A stretch of 60,000 bases of DNA, taken from NCBI RefSeq assembly GCF_016811915.1, contig NZ_CP069127.1, positions 282,501-342,500 on the forward strand, read 5' to 3'. This document shows positions 34,084-42,695 of this stretch, one piece after another. A program made the position numbers and the translations under genes. Within the stretch, counting starts at the first letter, position 1, and each line of letters begins with the position of its first letter. This DNA is from Brevibacillus choshinensis (lineage in GTDB: Bacteria > Bacillota > Bacilli > Brevibacillales > Brevibacillaceae). Under the pieces are notes generated by a model, which saw nothing but the letters and a program-made list of their open reading frames with translations, did no database searches and was not told the DNA's origin.

Positions 34084-34719
34084 ATGAGTGAATTTATGAG
34101 CCTGGTGAAACAAAGGCGGTCCGCAACCAAATTTATGCCGAATGTAGAGATATCCGCAGAAGAGCTAGATGAGATTCTCTCACTTGTGAAATTTGCTCCT
34201 TCGGCTTTTAACCTGCAGCATGCGCATTACGTCATCGTCACGGATGCAGAAATGAAAAACAGAGTATACGAAGCCGCCCAGAAGCAATATAAAGTGAAAA
34301 CCTCATCTGCAGTGATCCTGGTGCTGGGCGATACAGAGGCACATCAGCAAGCAGGGAAGATCAATGAAGGGCTCCTTCACTTGGGAGTTATCGATAAACG
34401 GGAATACGAGGACACTGTGTCCTCCATCCACCGGTTCTATGAAAAAGGGGGCGAGCCGCTAATGCGGGATGAAGCCATACGATCTGCGAGCCTGTCCGCG
34501 ATGCTGTTCATGCTGGCAGCGAAGGAGAGGGGGTGGGACACCTGCCCGATGATCGGCTTTGACCCTGAAGCGATTCGCGAGATTTTGAGCATCCCGGATC
34601 AGTACGTGCCAGCGATGATGATTACGATCGGAAAAGAGGATCTTTGCAGCCAACGGGTAAGGGGCTATCGCAAGCCGGTAGGAGAGTTTGTCAGCTATAA
34701 CCAATTTACTTTGAAGTGA
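34084..34719 (+). CDS. mhqN: Nitroreductase family protein, MhqN-like
   Basis: An FMN-dependent oxidoreductase of 211 residues that reduces quinones or nitro compounds. The nitroreductase marks are RRSATKFMPN near 11-20 (FMN phosphate contacts), FAPSAFNLQHAHYVIV near 40-55 and CPMIGFDPEAIREIL near 158-172. The start at 34084 follows GAGGGGAG. It is the first gene of a probable three-gene operon with mhqO and mhqD, under the MhqR-type boxes. Confidence 0.88.
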   Translation: MSEFMSLVKQRRSATKFMPNVEISAEELDEILSLVKFAPSAFNLQHAHYVIVTDAEMKNRVYEAAQKQYKVKTSSAVILVLGDTEAHQQAGKINEGLLHLGVIDKREYEDTVSSIHRFYEKGGEPLMRDEAIRSASLSAMLFMLAAKERGWDTCPMIGFDPEAIREILSIPDQYVPAMMITIGKEDLCSQRVRGYRKPVGEFVSYNQFTLK

Positions 34720-34741
34720 CCAAATAGGGGAGGAATATACC

Positions 34742-35689
34742 ATGAAACAGCAAACTGCAGGAATTCATCACATCACCGCTTTTGTAAAAAATGCACAGGA
34801 GAACGTCGATTTTTATGCCGGCCTGCTCGGGCTGCGCCTCGTAAAAAAAACCATCAATTTTGACGCGCCAGAAGTATATCATCTGTATTTCGGAAACGAA
34901 GTGGGCAGTCCGGGAACCGCGATCACCTTCTTTCCTTGGGCGACTTCCCGCAAAGGGCGCATCGGCGGCGGTCAGGTGGGCTATACGACCTTTATGGTTC
35001 CGGTGGGCGCCTTGGGCTTCTGGGAAGAGCGACTGAACAAATTTAACGTTTCCTATAACCGAGTCGAGCGTTTTGGGGAGACTTATCTGCAATTCGCGGA
35101 TCAAGACGGGCTGCAGCTGGAGCTGGTAGAGCGCGAAGGCGGACAGATGAGTAAATGGTCGTTTGGAGGCGTGCCTGCTGACAAAGCGATCAAAGGGTTC
35201 GGCGGTGCGATCCTGTATAGCGTCCACCCTGAAAAGACGATGGAAGTGCTCCAAGATCTGATGGGTCTGGAGCGGGTAGGTGAAGAAGGAGGCCTCGTTC
35301 GTTTCCGTGCGGTAGGAGATATTGGCAACATCATCGATGTCAACGCCAAACCGATGCTGCGCGGCGCAGGGGGCGCAGGGACCGTCCACCACATCGCCTG
35401 GAGAGCGAAAGACGATCGCGATCATCGTCAGTGGCAGGAACATGTGCGCGAGTATGGCCTGCAGCCAACGGATATCGTCGACCGGCAGTATTTCAACGCC
35501 GTTTACTTCCGGGAATATGGAGAAATCCTCTTTGAGATCGCGACTGATCCTCCAGGCTTTGAAAAGGATGAGACCTTTGAGGAGCTGGGCGAAAAACTGA
35601 TGCTTCCGGAATGGTACGAACCGCATCGCGCACAAATTGAGGCTGGCTTGGTGCCAATCACGGTACGTGTGCTGGAGGGGGACAAGTAA
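34742..35689 (+). CDS. mhqO: Ring-cleaving dioxygenase, MhqO-like
   Basis: A 315-residue vicinal-oxygen-chelate protein with two glyoxalase-type modules (about 5-135 and 150-285). Metal ligands are likely H9 or H10 in GIHHITAF, H217 in TVHHIAWRAK and E265 in GEILFEIATDPPGF. The family cleaves hydroquinone or catechol rings. It follows mhqN by 22 bases with GGGGAGG upstream, and abuts mhqD with no gap, so the genes are coupled. Confidence 0.88.
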   Translation: MKQQTAGIHHITAFVKNAQENVDFYAGLLGLRLVKKTINFDAPEVYHLYFGNEVGSPGTAITFFPWATSRKGRIGGGQVGYTTFMVPVGALGFWEERLNKFNVSYNRVERFGETYLQFADQDGLQLELVEREGGQMSKWSFGGVPADKAIKGFGGAILYSVHPEKTMEVLQDLMGLERVGEEGGLVRFRAVGDIGNIIDVNAKPMLRGAGGAGTVHHIAWRAKDDRDHRQWQEHVREYGLQPTDIVDRQYFNAVYFREYGEILFEIATDPPGFEKDETFEELGEKLMLPEWYEPHRAQIEAGLVPITVRVLEGDK

Positions 35690-36304
35690 ATGAAACATGT
35701 ATTTCGAAAAGGGACTGACCCGAATGCACCTACCTTGCTGCTCTTGCACGGAACAGGTGGGAACGAGAACGATCTTTTGCCGTTAGCTGCGCGGATTCAT
35801 CCGGGTGCAGCAGTCCTGAGCGTCCGGGGGAACGTGCTGGAAAATGGCATGCCGCGGTTTTTTAGAAGGCTGGCGGAAGGTGTCTTCGATGAGGAGGACC
35901 TCATTTTCCGCACCAAGGAGCTTGCTGATTTTCTGGATCAAGCTGCGATCGAATATGAATTTGATCGCGACAATCTGGTAGCTGTCGGCTATTCCAATGG
36001 GGCCAATATTGGAGGAAGCCTATTGTTCCACTACCGGGATGCCTTGAGAGGTGCGATCCTCTATCATCCAATGGTGCCGCGCCGAGGCATTCCTCTTCCG
36101 GATCTGTCTGGTGTACCGATCTTTGTGAGCGCAGGAACGAATGACCCCATTTGTCCTCCTCAGGAAACGGAAGAACTTCAGCGTTTGTTTGAAGGAGCTG
36201 GTGCGTCTGTTTTGGTGCACTGGGCATCGTATGGACACCAGCTCACCGGCATGGAAGTGGATGCTTCATCCGAGTGGTTTCGGAAGACATTCGACCAGGA
36301 ATAA
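35690..36304 (+). CDS. mhqD: Carboxylesterase/phospholipase, MhqD-like
   Basis: An alpha/beta hydrolase of 204 residues. The oxyanion-type LLLHGTGGNENDLL (about 17-30), the nucleophile GYSNGA (S104 region), the acid in AGTNDPICP and the histidine in YGHQLTG near the end form the catalytic set. In Bacillus subtilis mhqD is in the hydroquinone-induced operon. The GGAGGGG ribosome binding site lies at the end of mhqO. A terminator closes the operon. Confidence 0.88.
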   Translation: MKHVFRKGTDPNAPTLLLLHGTGGNENDLLPLAARIHPGAAVLSVRGNVLENGMPRFFRRLAEGVFDEEDLIFRTKELADFLDQAAIEYEFDRDNLVAVGYSNGANIGGSLLFHYRDALRGAILYHPMVPRRGIPLPDLSGVPIFVSAGTNDPICPPQETEELQRLFEGAGASVLVHWASYGHQLTGMEVDASSEWFRKTFDQE

Positions 36305-36372
36305 GGGAGCTGCCGCCCTTCAGTGCAAGCGAACGGGCCCCATGCTTCAAGACTGATGAATAGGTAACAAGC

Positions 36373-36403
36373 AAAACAGCAGGGATCGAACTGCTGTTTT
36401 TTG
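36373..36403 (+). terminator. Terminator of the mhq operon
   Basis: AAAACAGCAG (36373-36382) pairs with CTGCTGTTTT (36391-36400), followed by TT. Confidence 0.88.
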
Positions 36404-36743
36404 CGTTGGGAAAGAACAAATCTGTGGCGGCAATGACCCGGAAAAGCCGATGCAGCTCATTTACTTAAACGTTTGTTTAGCAATTCTCCCGGTTTTATAA
36501 CCGCCCATGTCTGTCGGTATCGCTAGTCTTTATAGCTTTTCCTCGCATTCAACAGATTGTCGGCGCGATCTCGTTAGCAGAGAAAAAGAGAGTGACGGCA
36601 CTTGCATTTCGGATGGTACTCCGTTTCCATTTGGGTCTTATGAGTTTTTAAGAATGATTTAATAATTCTTTTTATATTTAAAATTATAAAAAAACGAAAG
36701 TACAATGTGGAGGTAAGCCAAAACGAATATAGGGGGTATTCAT
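36404..36743. other. Intergenic region before the transporter of the molybdenum hydroxylase locus
   Basis: No gene is seen. It contains TAAACGTTTGTTTA near 36467-36480, a short palindrome-like site. Just before the transporter (36650-36700) lies a very AT-rich stretch with TTTATATTTAAAATTATAAA, an inverted repeat similar in style to the one between the LysR and coxG-like genes. Both could be bound by the LysR regulator. Confidence 0.45.
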
Positions 36744-38015
36744 TTGAGCCAACTGGGGACTACTGCAAGCACACAGCCAGGGAAAATGTCAAAAGCAAGA
36801 TGGATTTACATCGGTTTGCCGCTGCTCATTCTATTCACGGTGTCCATGATCGACAAGTCAAACATCAACGTTTTGCTTGCGAACAAACCTTTTCTCCAAG
36901 ACCTGGGGATCAAAGATGGTGCAATTAAAGGTTCATTGAGCAGCATCTTCTTGATCACCTATGCCATCGGACAGTTTGGTTGGGGTTTCGTCGTTGACCG
37001 TATTGGTGCGTTTAAGAGTGGTCTCATTGGTATATTCTTTTGGGTCGTTGCGATGGTTATGGGTGGGTTGGCTGAATCCGTATCTGCATTGTTCTGGTCC
37101 CGTTCCATTCTCGGCTTGAGTGAAGGCGTACTGTACCCAATCGCGCTGACACTGACTGCTAAATGGTTCCCAAGCAATGAACAAGCAAAAGCACAAGCTC
37201 TCTGGTTTAATGGTAACTCGCTTGGTCCCGTAATCGGTTTGCCGATTATTGCGATGGTTGCTCAAAGCTATGGCTGGAGAGAGAGTTACCATGCACTTGG
37301 TGCCGTATCCCTCCTTTGCTTGATCATGTTCTGGGTGATGGTTCGAAATAGTCCAAGCTCCCACTATGCGGTGAGTCATACGGAAAAAGAATTCATCGAA
37401 AATGGCGCGGGAAGCAAGAAAGAGCTTGCCAATACAGGTGAAGTAAAAGCTGTCCTGAAAAACCCTATCTTCTGGATGCTCGTTGCGGTATACGGCTGTA
37501 TTTCGATTGGTTTCTATGGAATCTCCACGTTCCTGCCTAGCTATTTGACAGAAGCGAAGCAAATCCCGTTTGTTCAATCCGCGTTCATCAATGCAGCTGG
37601 TTACGGTTTGGCCATTATCGTGCAAATGAGCTCAGGTTTTTGGTCAGACAAGATCATGAAACGGGCAGTATTCGTTGGTGGTGCAAGCGCTCTTATTATC
37701 ATCTTCTTGCTTTTGGCGATGTTCACATCTAGTCCAGTGGGTGCACAAGTCTTGACGATCCTGCTGATCAGCGTATTGCTGATGCCTGCTGCATTGACAA
37801 TGACGATGTTGCACAAGGTGGCGTCTCCGCAAGTAATGGGACGCATTGGTGGTATATTTGGCTGTATTTCGTACGTCTTAGCTGCGATCGGCCCTATGGT
37901 GGTGGGGGCAGGTAGCCAGTTGAGCGGTTCGTACACAGGCGGATTCTTGGTGCTCTTGGGCTTTATCGCCGTACCGCTTGTTCTTTGTCTGGTATTGATG
38001 CGCAAAGGTTACTAA
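36744..38015 (+). CDS. MFS transporter, anion:cation symporter type
   Basis: A 423-residue membrane protein with 12 predicted helices, related to organic-acid and sugar-acid permeases. The signature after helix 2 is WGFVVDRIGAFKSG (about 75-88) and GRSILGLSEGVLYP-like sequence lies in helix 4. The start is TTG at 36744 behind AGGGGG. It leads the molybdenum hydroxylase locus and probably imports that enzyme's substrate, an aromatic or heterocyclic acid, which is inferred from position only. Confidence 0.88.
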   Translation: MSQLGTTASTQPGKMSKARWIYIGLPLLILFTVSMIDKSNINVLLANKPFLQDLGIKDGAIKGSLSSIFLITYAIGQFGWGFVVDRIGAFKSGLIGIFFWVVAMVMGGLAESVSALFWSRSILGLSEGVLYPIALTLTAKWFPSNEQAKAQALWFNGNSLGPVIGLPIIAMVAQSYGWRESYHALGAVSLLCLIMFWVMVRNSPSSHYAVSHTEKEFIENGAGSKKELANTGEVKAVLKNPIFWMLVAVYGCISIGFYGISTFLPSYLTEAKQIPFVQSAFINAAGYGLAIIVQMSSGFWSDKIMKRAVFVGGASALIIIFLLLAMFTSSPVGAQVLTILLISVLLMPAALTMTMLHKVASPQVMGRIGGIFGCISYVLAAIGPMVVGAGSQLSGSYTGGFLVLLGFIAVPLVLCLVLMRKGY

Positions 38016-38063
38016 TTAATCAGGAAATGGACAGCATGAGGATAACACGAGGAGGATGCCGAC

Positions 38064-39113
38064 ATGTCACGTTTACAAGAGTTTCGGGAAGTGATGAATC
38101 AGATCAAGGCAGCTTGGCAGGATGGTCATAAGACCGCACTGCTCATGCTCATGAATGTACAAGGGTCAGCCTACCGATTGCCAGGCACGAAGGTGATGAT
38201 GGCAGAGGATGGGCGAATCTTTGGCACAATAAGTGGGGGCTGTCTGGAGGGTGATCTGTTCGGCTGGGCTGAAAAGGCCATGCAGTCAGGAGAACCTCGT
38301 CTGCAGCGATACGACCTGAGCGAAAGTGAAGTGTGGAGTCTGGGCATCGGCTGCAAGGGCTCGCTGGAGGTCGGCATTCTACCTGTGGATCCGCATGATC
38401 GCTTTTGGCAGCAGACGGATGAAGCCCTGCAGCAGAATGAAAGTGTCTCATTGATCATCGAAATCCTGAACGGGGCTCGAGCACTGCTGAAACAGGATGG
38501 ATCCGTCGCGGGAGAGCTGGACATGCTTCCGAAAGAGGTGCTGGAGCACGCGAGACAGCGCTTCGCTATGCAGACGCGGGCAGAAATATGGGAACTAGGG
38601 GAGCGACGATTCTATATTGATGTTGTGAGACCGAGCGAGCACTTAGTGGTGGCTGGCGCTGGACTTGATGCGCGTCCAGTCGTTGAATTGGCGTCACGTA
38701 TGGGCTTTTCCGTCACCGTTCTGGATCCGCGCAGTGGATTTAATACGCCCGAAGCTTTTCCTGCTGCACGTCATGTTGTCCAGTCAGCAGCAGAGGTCGC
38801 CCCCTGTACGCTGCGAGACAGCTGGTGGGTCATCATGAATCATCATCTGGAGCGCGATCAGGCATCGCTGGACCTTGCTTTGCGGTGCGAACCCAAATAC
38901 ATCGGCGTATTGGGCCCACTGACGCGAACAGAAGACATGCTGGCTCAAATCAATCGCGAGCTTTCCAGCGGGCCGATTCATGCGCCGATTGGCCTTGATC
39001 TGGGAGCCGAAACCATGGATGAAGTGGCGTTGAGCATCGTCTCGCAGCTGATGGCGGTAAGAAACAGCAGGCAAGCCCTCCCTCTGCACGGAAAGAGCAA
39101 GATCCATGCTTAG
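38064..39113 (+). CDS. xdhC: XdhC/CoxI family molybdenum-enzyme maturation factor
   Basis: A 349-residue protein that binds and sulfurylates molybdenum cofactor for insertion into xanthine dehydrogenase-type enzymes. The XdhC_CoxI N-terminal domain carries GSAYRLPGTKVMM (33-45), TISGGCLEGDL (53-63) and the GIGCKGSLEV near 96-105. The C-terminal Rossmann domain has LVVAGAGLDARPV (about 195-207). GAGGATG precedes the ATG. It overlaps the next gene by 8 bases. Confidence 0.92.
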   Translation: MSRLQEFREVMNQIKAAWQDGHKTALLMLMNVQGSAYRLPGTKVMMAEDGRIFGTISGGCLEGDLFGWAEKAMQSGEPRLQRYDLSESEVWSLGIGCKGSLEVGILPVDPHDRFWQQTDEALQQNESVSLIIEILNGARALLKQDGSVAGELDMLPKEVLEHARQRFAMQTRAEIWELGERRFYIDVVRPSEHLVVAGAGLDARPVVELASRMGFSVTVLDPRSGFNTPEAFPAARHVVQSAAEVAPCTLRDSWWVIMNHHLERDQASLDLALRCEPKYIGVLGPLTRTEDMLAQINRELSSGPIHAPIGLDLGAETMDEVALSIVSQLMAVRNSRQALPLHGKSKIHA

Positions 39114-39726
39114 GGTCGGAGCGATTGTTCTGGCTGCAGGGCAGTCGAGGCGAATGGGCAGTGCGAAACAGTTTTTGCCGCTGCGAGGAAAGCCGCTGTT
39201 TCGTCATGCGGTTGAGAGGGCGGCCGCATGTCAGCTGAGCCCCATTCTATTAATTGGTGGAGAGCACAGTGAGAGATTGCGTCAGCTGACAAGGGATTTG
39301 CCAGAAGTAGAGGTGCTGGACAACCGTGAGTATGCGACGGGAATGGCCTCCTCATTGCGTAGGGGAATGGAAGCAGTGGCTGGCCGCGTGGATGCGGTGC
39401 TTGTCTTTTTGGCTGATCAGCCGTATGTTCCGGATCAGGTCGTGCAGTCGCTGATTCAGACCTACGCTGATCATCGGGCGGAGGGAGTCAAGATCGTCAG
39501 ACCGATCTATCAGAATACGGCGGGACATCCTGTGCTGTTTGACGCAGCCCTTCTGGGGGAGTTCACCTGTGTGACAGGGGACCAAGGCGGGAAGGACATC
39601 ATCGACAAGTACAAGTCCCATCTGAAAAAAGTCCGCTTTGCCCGTGCCGATTGGAATCTCGACATCGATACGCCGGATGATTATTGCCGTGTTCAACAAG
39701 CAATTCTTGCGGAGCCGTGTGAATAG
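39106..39726 (+). CDS. mocA: Molybdenum cofactor cytidylyltransferase (MocA/MobA-like)
   Basis: A nucleotidyltransferase of 206 residues that attaches CMP (or GMP) to molybdopterin. The NTP-binding start LAAGQSRRMGSAKQFLP (10-26) and the FLADQPYVP (about 104-112) metal motif are clear, with GHPVLFD near 145-151. MocA-type enzymes make the MCD cofactor used by the CoxL-like subunit encoded further on. It overlaps xdhC by 8 bases. Confidence 0.9.
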   Translation: MLRVGAIVLAAGQSRRMGSAKQFLPLRGKPLFRHAVERAAACQLSPILLIGGEHSERLRQLTRDLPEVEVLDNREYATGMASSLRRGMEAVAGRVDAVLVFLADQPYVPDQVVQSLIQTYADHRAEGVKIVRPIYQNTAGHPVLFDAALLGEFTCVTGDQGGKDIIDKYKSHLKKVRFARADWNLDIDTPDDYCRVQQAILAEPCE

Positions 39727-39733
39727 CAAAAGA

Positions 39734-39777
39734 AAAAGGATTTATCCCGGGATGCCTCCATGGGTAAATCCTTTTTT
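39734..39777. terminator. Bidirectional terminator between mocA and the LysR gene
   Basis: AAAAGGATTTATCCC pairs with GGGTAAATCCTTTT with one bulged base; T and A runs on both sides. Confidence 0.87.
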
Positions 39778-39838
39778 GCTGCGAGAAGAAAGCGCTTCCG
39801 ATATTCGCGTTAAAAAGTGGGAATTTTTTGGAAAATCT

Positions 39839-40765
39839 CTACATGGATTCTTTGTTGAGTTCTTCGAAGTAACGAATGGTGTAATCTCGCAATTCTCTCG
39901 CAGCCATGGTCAGATAGCGAGCTTTGACCCAAGACAGACCGACGACGCGTTTGGAGTAGTGATCCACGATCGGCAAGTAGACAGGGGTTTCCCGTTTTTC
40001 GGGCGAGTTGGCCGACCAGTGATCAGGATGGGCCCACCAATGCTCGGGAACGAGGGCGACACCCAGTCCGTTGTGCACCATTCGCAAAATCACTTCGGCA
40101 TCGTTGCATTCAAAGGCTATGTTTGGAGTAAATCCGGCTTGCAGGCACATGTTCGTAGTGGTTTCAGTCAGTTCGTAGGTTTTCGTCAGGCTGATAAATG
40201 TTTCCCCGGCGACCTCGCTGAGAGAGACGTTCGTTTTATCGGCCAGCCGATGATCTGGCGGTACGGCGAGAAACATGTTCTCGGTTAACAACGAAACGCT
40301 TTGCACCCTTTCCTCCTGAATCAATGGATGGGTGATGGCGAGATCCACTTCTCCTCGTTCCAGAAGATTTTGACATTCTTGCGTAGTGCCTTGCAGCAAT
40401 TTGACATTGACGTGAGGATGGCGCTTGAGAAAGGAACTGAGCAGCTCAGGCAACAGGCGGCCAGTAGCCGCTGCCAGGTAAACTTGTCCGCGCTCCAAGC
40501 CTGTGAGGTCAGCCAGTTCATGCTGGCCTTCTTCGAGCTCAGCGAATACTCGCTCGACACGTTTGAGGAAGGCTTGTCCAAAGCGGTTCAGACGGATTTG
40601 TTTCCCGTGACGGTCGAACAGAGGGACCCCCAGGTGCTTTTCCAGTCGGCTGATCATTTTGCTTAGGGAAGGCTGGGAAATATGAAGTTCCTCTGAGGCA
40701 CGCGTCATATGTTCTAAGCGAGCGACGACTTGAAAATACCTTAATTGAAGCAGATCCACAGGCAT
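39839..40765 (-). CDS. LysR family transcriptional regulator
   Basis: A 308-residue regulator. The winged helix-turn-helix covers about 1-60 (ARLEHMTRASEELHISQPSLSKMISRLE, in blocks); an effector-binding domain follows. It is divergent from the coxG-like gene with a 118-base shared region carrying an AT-rich inverted repeat. It most likely activates the molybdenum hydroxylase genes in response to the substrate. Confidence 0.92.
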   Translation of the reverse strand: MPVDLLQLRYFQVVARLEHMTRASEELHISQPSLSKMISRLEKHLGVPLFDRHGKQIRLNRFGQAFLKRVERVFAELEEGQHELADLTGLERGQVYLAAATGRLLPELLSSFLKRHPHVNVKLLQGTTQECQNLLERGEVDLAITHPLIQEERVQSVSLLTENMFLAVPPDHRLADKTNVSLSEVAGETFISLTKTYELTETTTNMCLQAGFTPNIAFECNDAEVILRMVHNGLGVALVPEHWWAHPDHWSANSPEKRETPVYLPIVDHYSKRVVGLSWVKARYLTMAARELRDYTIRYFEELNKESM

Positions 40766-40791
40766 CCCACTTTCATATGTCGATTTGTCTA

Positions 40792-40834
40792 TTGATTTAT
40801 AAATGATTATGTATTTTTAAATATATAAAATCAA
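40792..40834. promoter_or_regulatory. AT-rich inverted repeat, candidate LysR site and promoter
   Basis: TTGATTTATA (40792-40801) and TATAAAATCAA (40824-40834) are near-complements in the shared region of the LysR and coxG-like genes. Confidence 0.5.
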
Positions 40835-40883
40835 GGCTAAACTGTAGGAAACGGCAACATGGTGCCAGCGGGGAGTGAAAACG

Positions 40884-41330
40884 ATGAATTTAGCAGGTGA
40901 GGCGAAGTTTAAAGAATCGAGTCAGAATATTTGGGATGCTTTGCATAATCCGGAAATTTTGAAGGGCGCGATTCCCGGCTGCGAAGGATTGATTCTCAAG
41001 GAAAACGGCGAATACGATGTCGTTTTGAAGCTTGGTGTAGCGGCTGTAAAAGGTGAATATATCGGACAAGTAAAGCTGGAGGATGTCGAGGAAGGCTCTC
41101 ACTACATCCTGCTGGCAGAAGGCAGTGGCTCTCCAGGGCACGTCAGAGCAAAAATGGACTGCAAACTGGTGCAAACAGATAAAGGCTGTACGCTGATTTG
41201 GGATTGTGACGCCGAGGTAGGCGGCATGATCGCGAGCGTGGGTAGCCGTGTATTGGGCGGCATCGCCAAGTTTATGGCAGGTCAGTTTTTCAAAGCGATC
41301 GAAAAACAAATCAAGAGTGAGGGAGCGTAA
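40884..41330 (+). CDS. coxG: CoxG-like SRPBCC protein
   Basis: A 148-residue SRPBCC (START-like) protein. The pattern is clear: FKESSQNIWDALHNPEILKGAIPGCE (8-33, in blocks) and the WDCDAEVGGMIASVGSRVLGG near 111-131. CoxG proteins help anchor or assemble molybdenum hydroxylases at the membrane. The start at 40884 follows GGGGAG; a GTG 9 bases upstream is the alternative. It directly abuts the FAD subunit gene. Confidence 0.88.
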   Translation: MNLAGEAKFKESSQNIWDALHNPEILKGAIPGCEGLILKENGEYDVVLKLGVAAVKGEYIGQVKLEDVEEGSHYILLAEGSGSPGHVRAKMDCKLVQTDKGCTLIWDCDAEVGGMIASVGSRVLGGIAKFMAGQFFKAIEKQIKSEGA

Positions 41331-42209
41331 ATGAAACCAGCCGCGTTTGAATACCTGCGCCCGTCGAGCTTGCAGGAAGCGCTTCAATTTCTCGCCGATC
41401 TGGGCGAAGATGCGAAGATCATCTCAGGTGGACAAAGCCTGATTCCGGTTTTGAACATGAGACTTTCGACTCCAAAGTATCTGATTGATATTGGCAGAAT
41501 CGAAGAACTGTCCTATATACGCGAAGAAGATGGATACCTCGTCATTGGCGCATTGACCAAGCACCGCGACGTGGAATTTTCTCCATTGGTCCAAAAGTTG
41601 TGTCCGCTATTGGCGGAGGCGGTTCGCTGGATCGGTCACCCGCAGATTCGCCAAAGAGGAACGATCGGCGGAAGCATCGCCCATGCGGACCCATCGGGAG
41701 AGCTTCCCTGTGTGATCGCGGCCCTGCGAGGAGAGATTGTCATTGCGCATGCTGATGGCGAAGAGACCGTAACACCGGAAGAGTTCTTCCTGACGTACCT
41801 CCTGACATCCCTTCAGCCTGATCAAATGGTAAAAGAGCTGCGTTTCCCGATTCTCCCCGAAACGAGCGGGTATGAATTTACCGAAGTCGCACGCCGTCAC
41901 GGTGACTTTGCTCTGGTAGAAATCGCAGCTGTCGTCGATCTCGACGAAAATAACCAAATCACCTTGGCCAGACTGGCTGCCGGCGGAGCAAATCCCGTAC
42001 CTTGCGTATTGGAAGATGCCGAAGAGTTCCTGATCGGAAAAGTACCGACGGTTGATGTGCTGGAAGAGGCGGCGGGACTGGCAAGCGAACAAGTAGAGCC
42101 GGACAGTGATTTGCATGGCTCCGTGGATTACAGGCGCTCTTTGGTGAAGACATTGACCAAGCGCGCTCTGCAAACAGCCATCAAACGGGCGGGAGGGAAT
42201 GCGAGATGA
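41331..42209 (+). CDS. coxM: CoxM-like FAD-binding subunit
   Basis: The 292-residue medium subunit of a molybdenum hydroxylase. The FAD-binding loops ISGGQSLIPVLNMRL (about 33-47) and TIGGSIAHADPSGELP (about 111-126) are typical. It transfers electrons from the [2Fe-2S] subunit to an acceptor. It begins where coxG ends and overlaps the small subunit gene by 4 bases (ATGA). Confidence 0.92.
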   Translation: MKPAAFEYLRPSSLQEALQFLADLGEDAKIISGGQSLIPVLNMRLSTPKYLIDIGRIEELSYIREEDGYLVIGALTKHRDVEFSPLVQKLCPLLAEAVRWIGHPQIRQRGTIGGSIAHADPSGELPCVIAALRGEIVIAHADGEETVTPEEFFLTYLLTSLQPDQMVKELRFPILPETSGYEFTEVARRHGDFALVEIAAVVDLDENNQITLARLAAGGANPVPCVLEDAEEFLIGKVPTVDVLEEAAGLASEQVEPDSDLHGSVDYRRSLVKTLTKRALQTAIKRAGGNAR

Positions 42210-42691
42210 AAACGAGAGAAATTACGGTCACCGTAAACGGAAAACAGCTGACGGAAACAGTAGAGACACGCCTGCTGCTGGCGGACTTTATCCGCGATCA
42301 TTTGAATCTGACCGGTACACACTTGGGCTGTGAGCACGGTGTCTGCGGCGCATGTACGGTCCTGGTGGACGGCAAGGCTACCCGTTCCTGTCTGATGCTC
42401 GCGGTGCAAGCAGACGGCTCCAGCATCGATACGGTGGAGTCCTTGGTACACGAAGATGGCACGCTGCATCCTCTTCAGCAGGCTTTTTCCGACAACCATG
42501 CCCTGCAATGCGGGTTCTGTACGCCTGGTTTCATGATGACCCTCGTCGATTTCTTGAACGAAAACCCGAATCCAGGCGAGCAAGAGATTCGCGAAGCCAT
42601 TTCCGGCAACTTGTGCCGCTGCACAGGCTACGCCAACATAGTCAAAGCTGTAGAGCAGGCTTCAGAGGCGCTTGCCAAACAAGGAGAGTGA
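42206..42691 (+). CDS. coxS: CoxS-like [2Fe-2S] subunit
   Basis: The 161-residue small subunit with two iron-sulfur clusters. The plant-ferredoxin-type site CEHGVCGACTVLVDGK (about 46-61) with C69 and the second site CGFCTPG...CRCTGY (about 108-146) are both complete. The ATG overlaps the coxM stop. Confidence 0.93.
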   Translation: MKTREITVTVNGKQLTETVETRLLLADFIRDHLNLTGTHLGCEHGVCGACTVLVDGKATRSCLMLAVQADGSSIDTVESLVHEDGTLHPLQQAFSDNHALQCGFCTPGFMMTLVDFLNENPNPGEQEIREAISGNLCRCTGYANIVKAVEQASEALAKQGE

Positions 42692-42695
42692 ACCG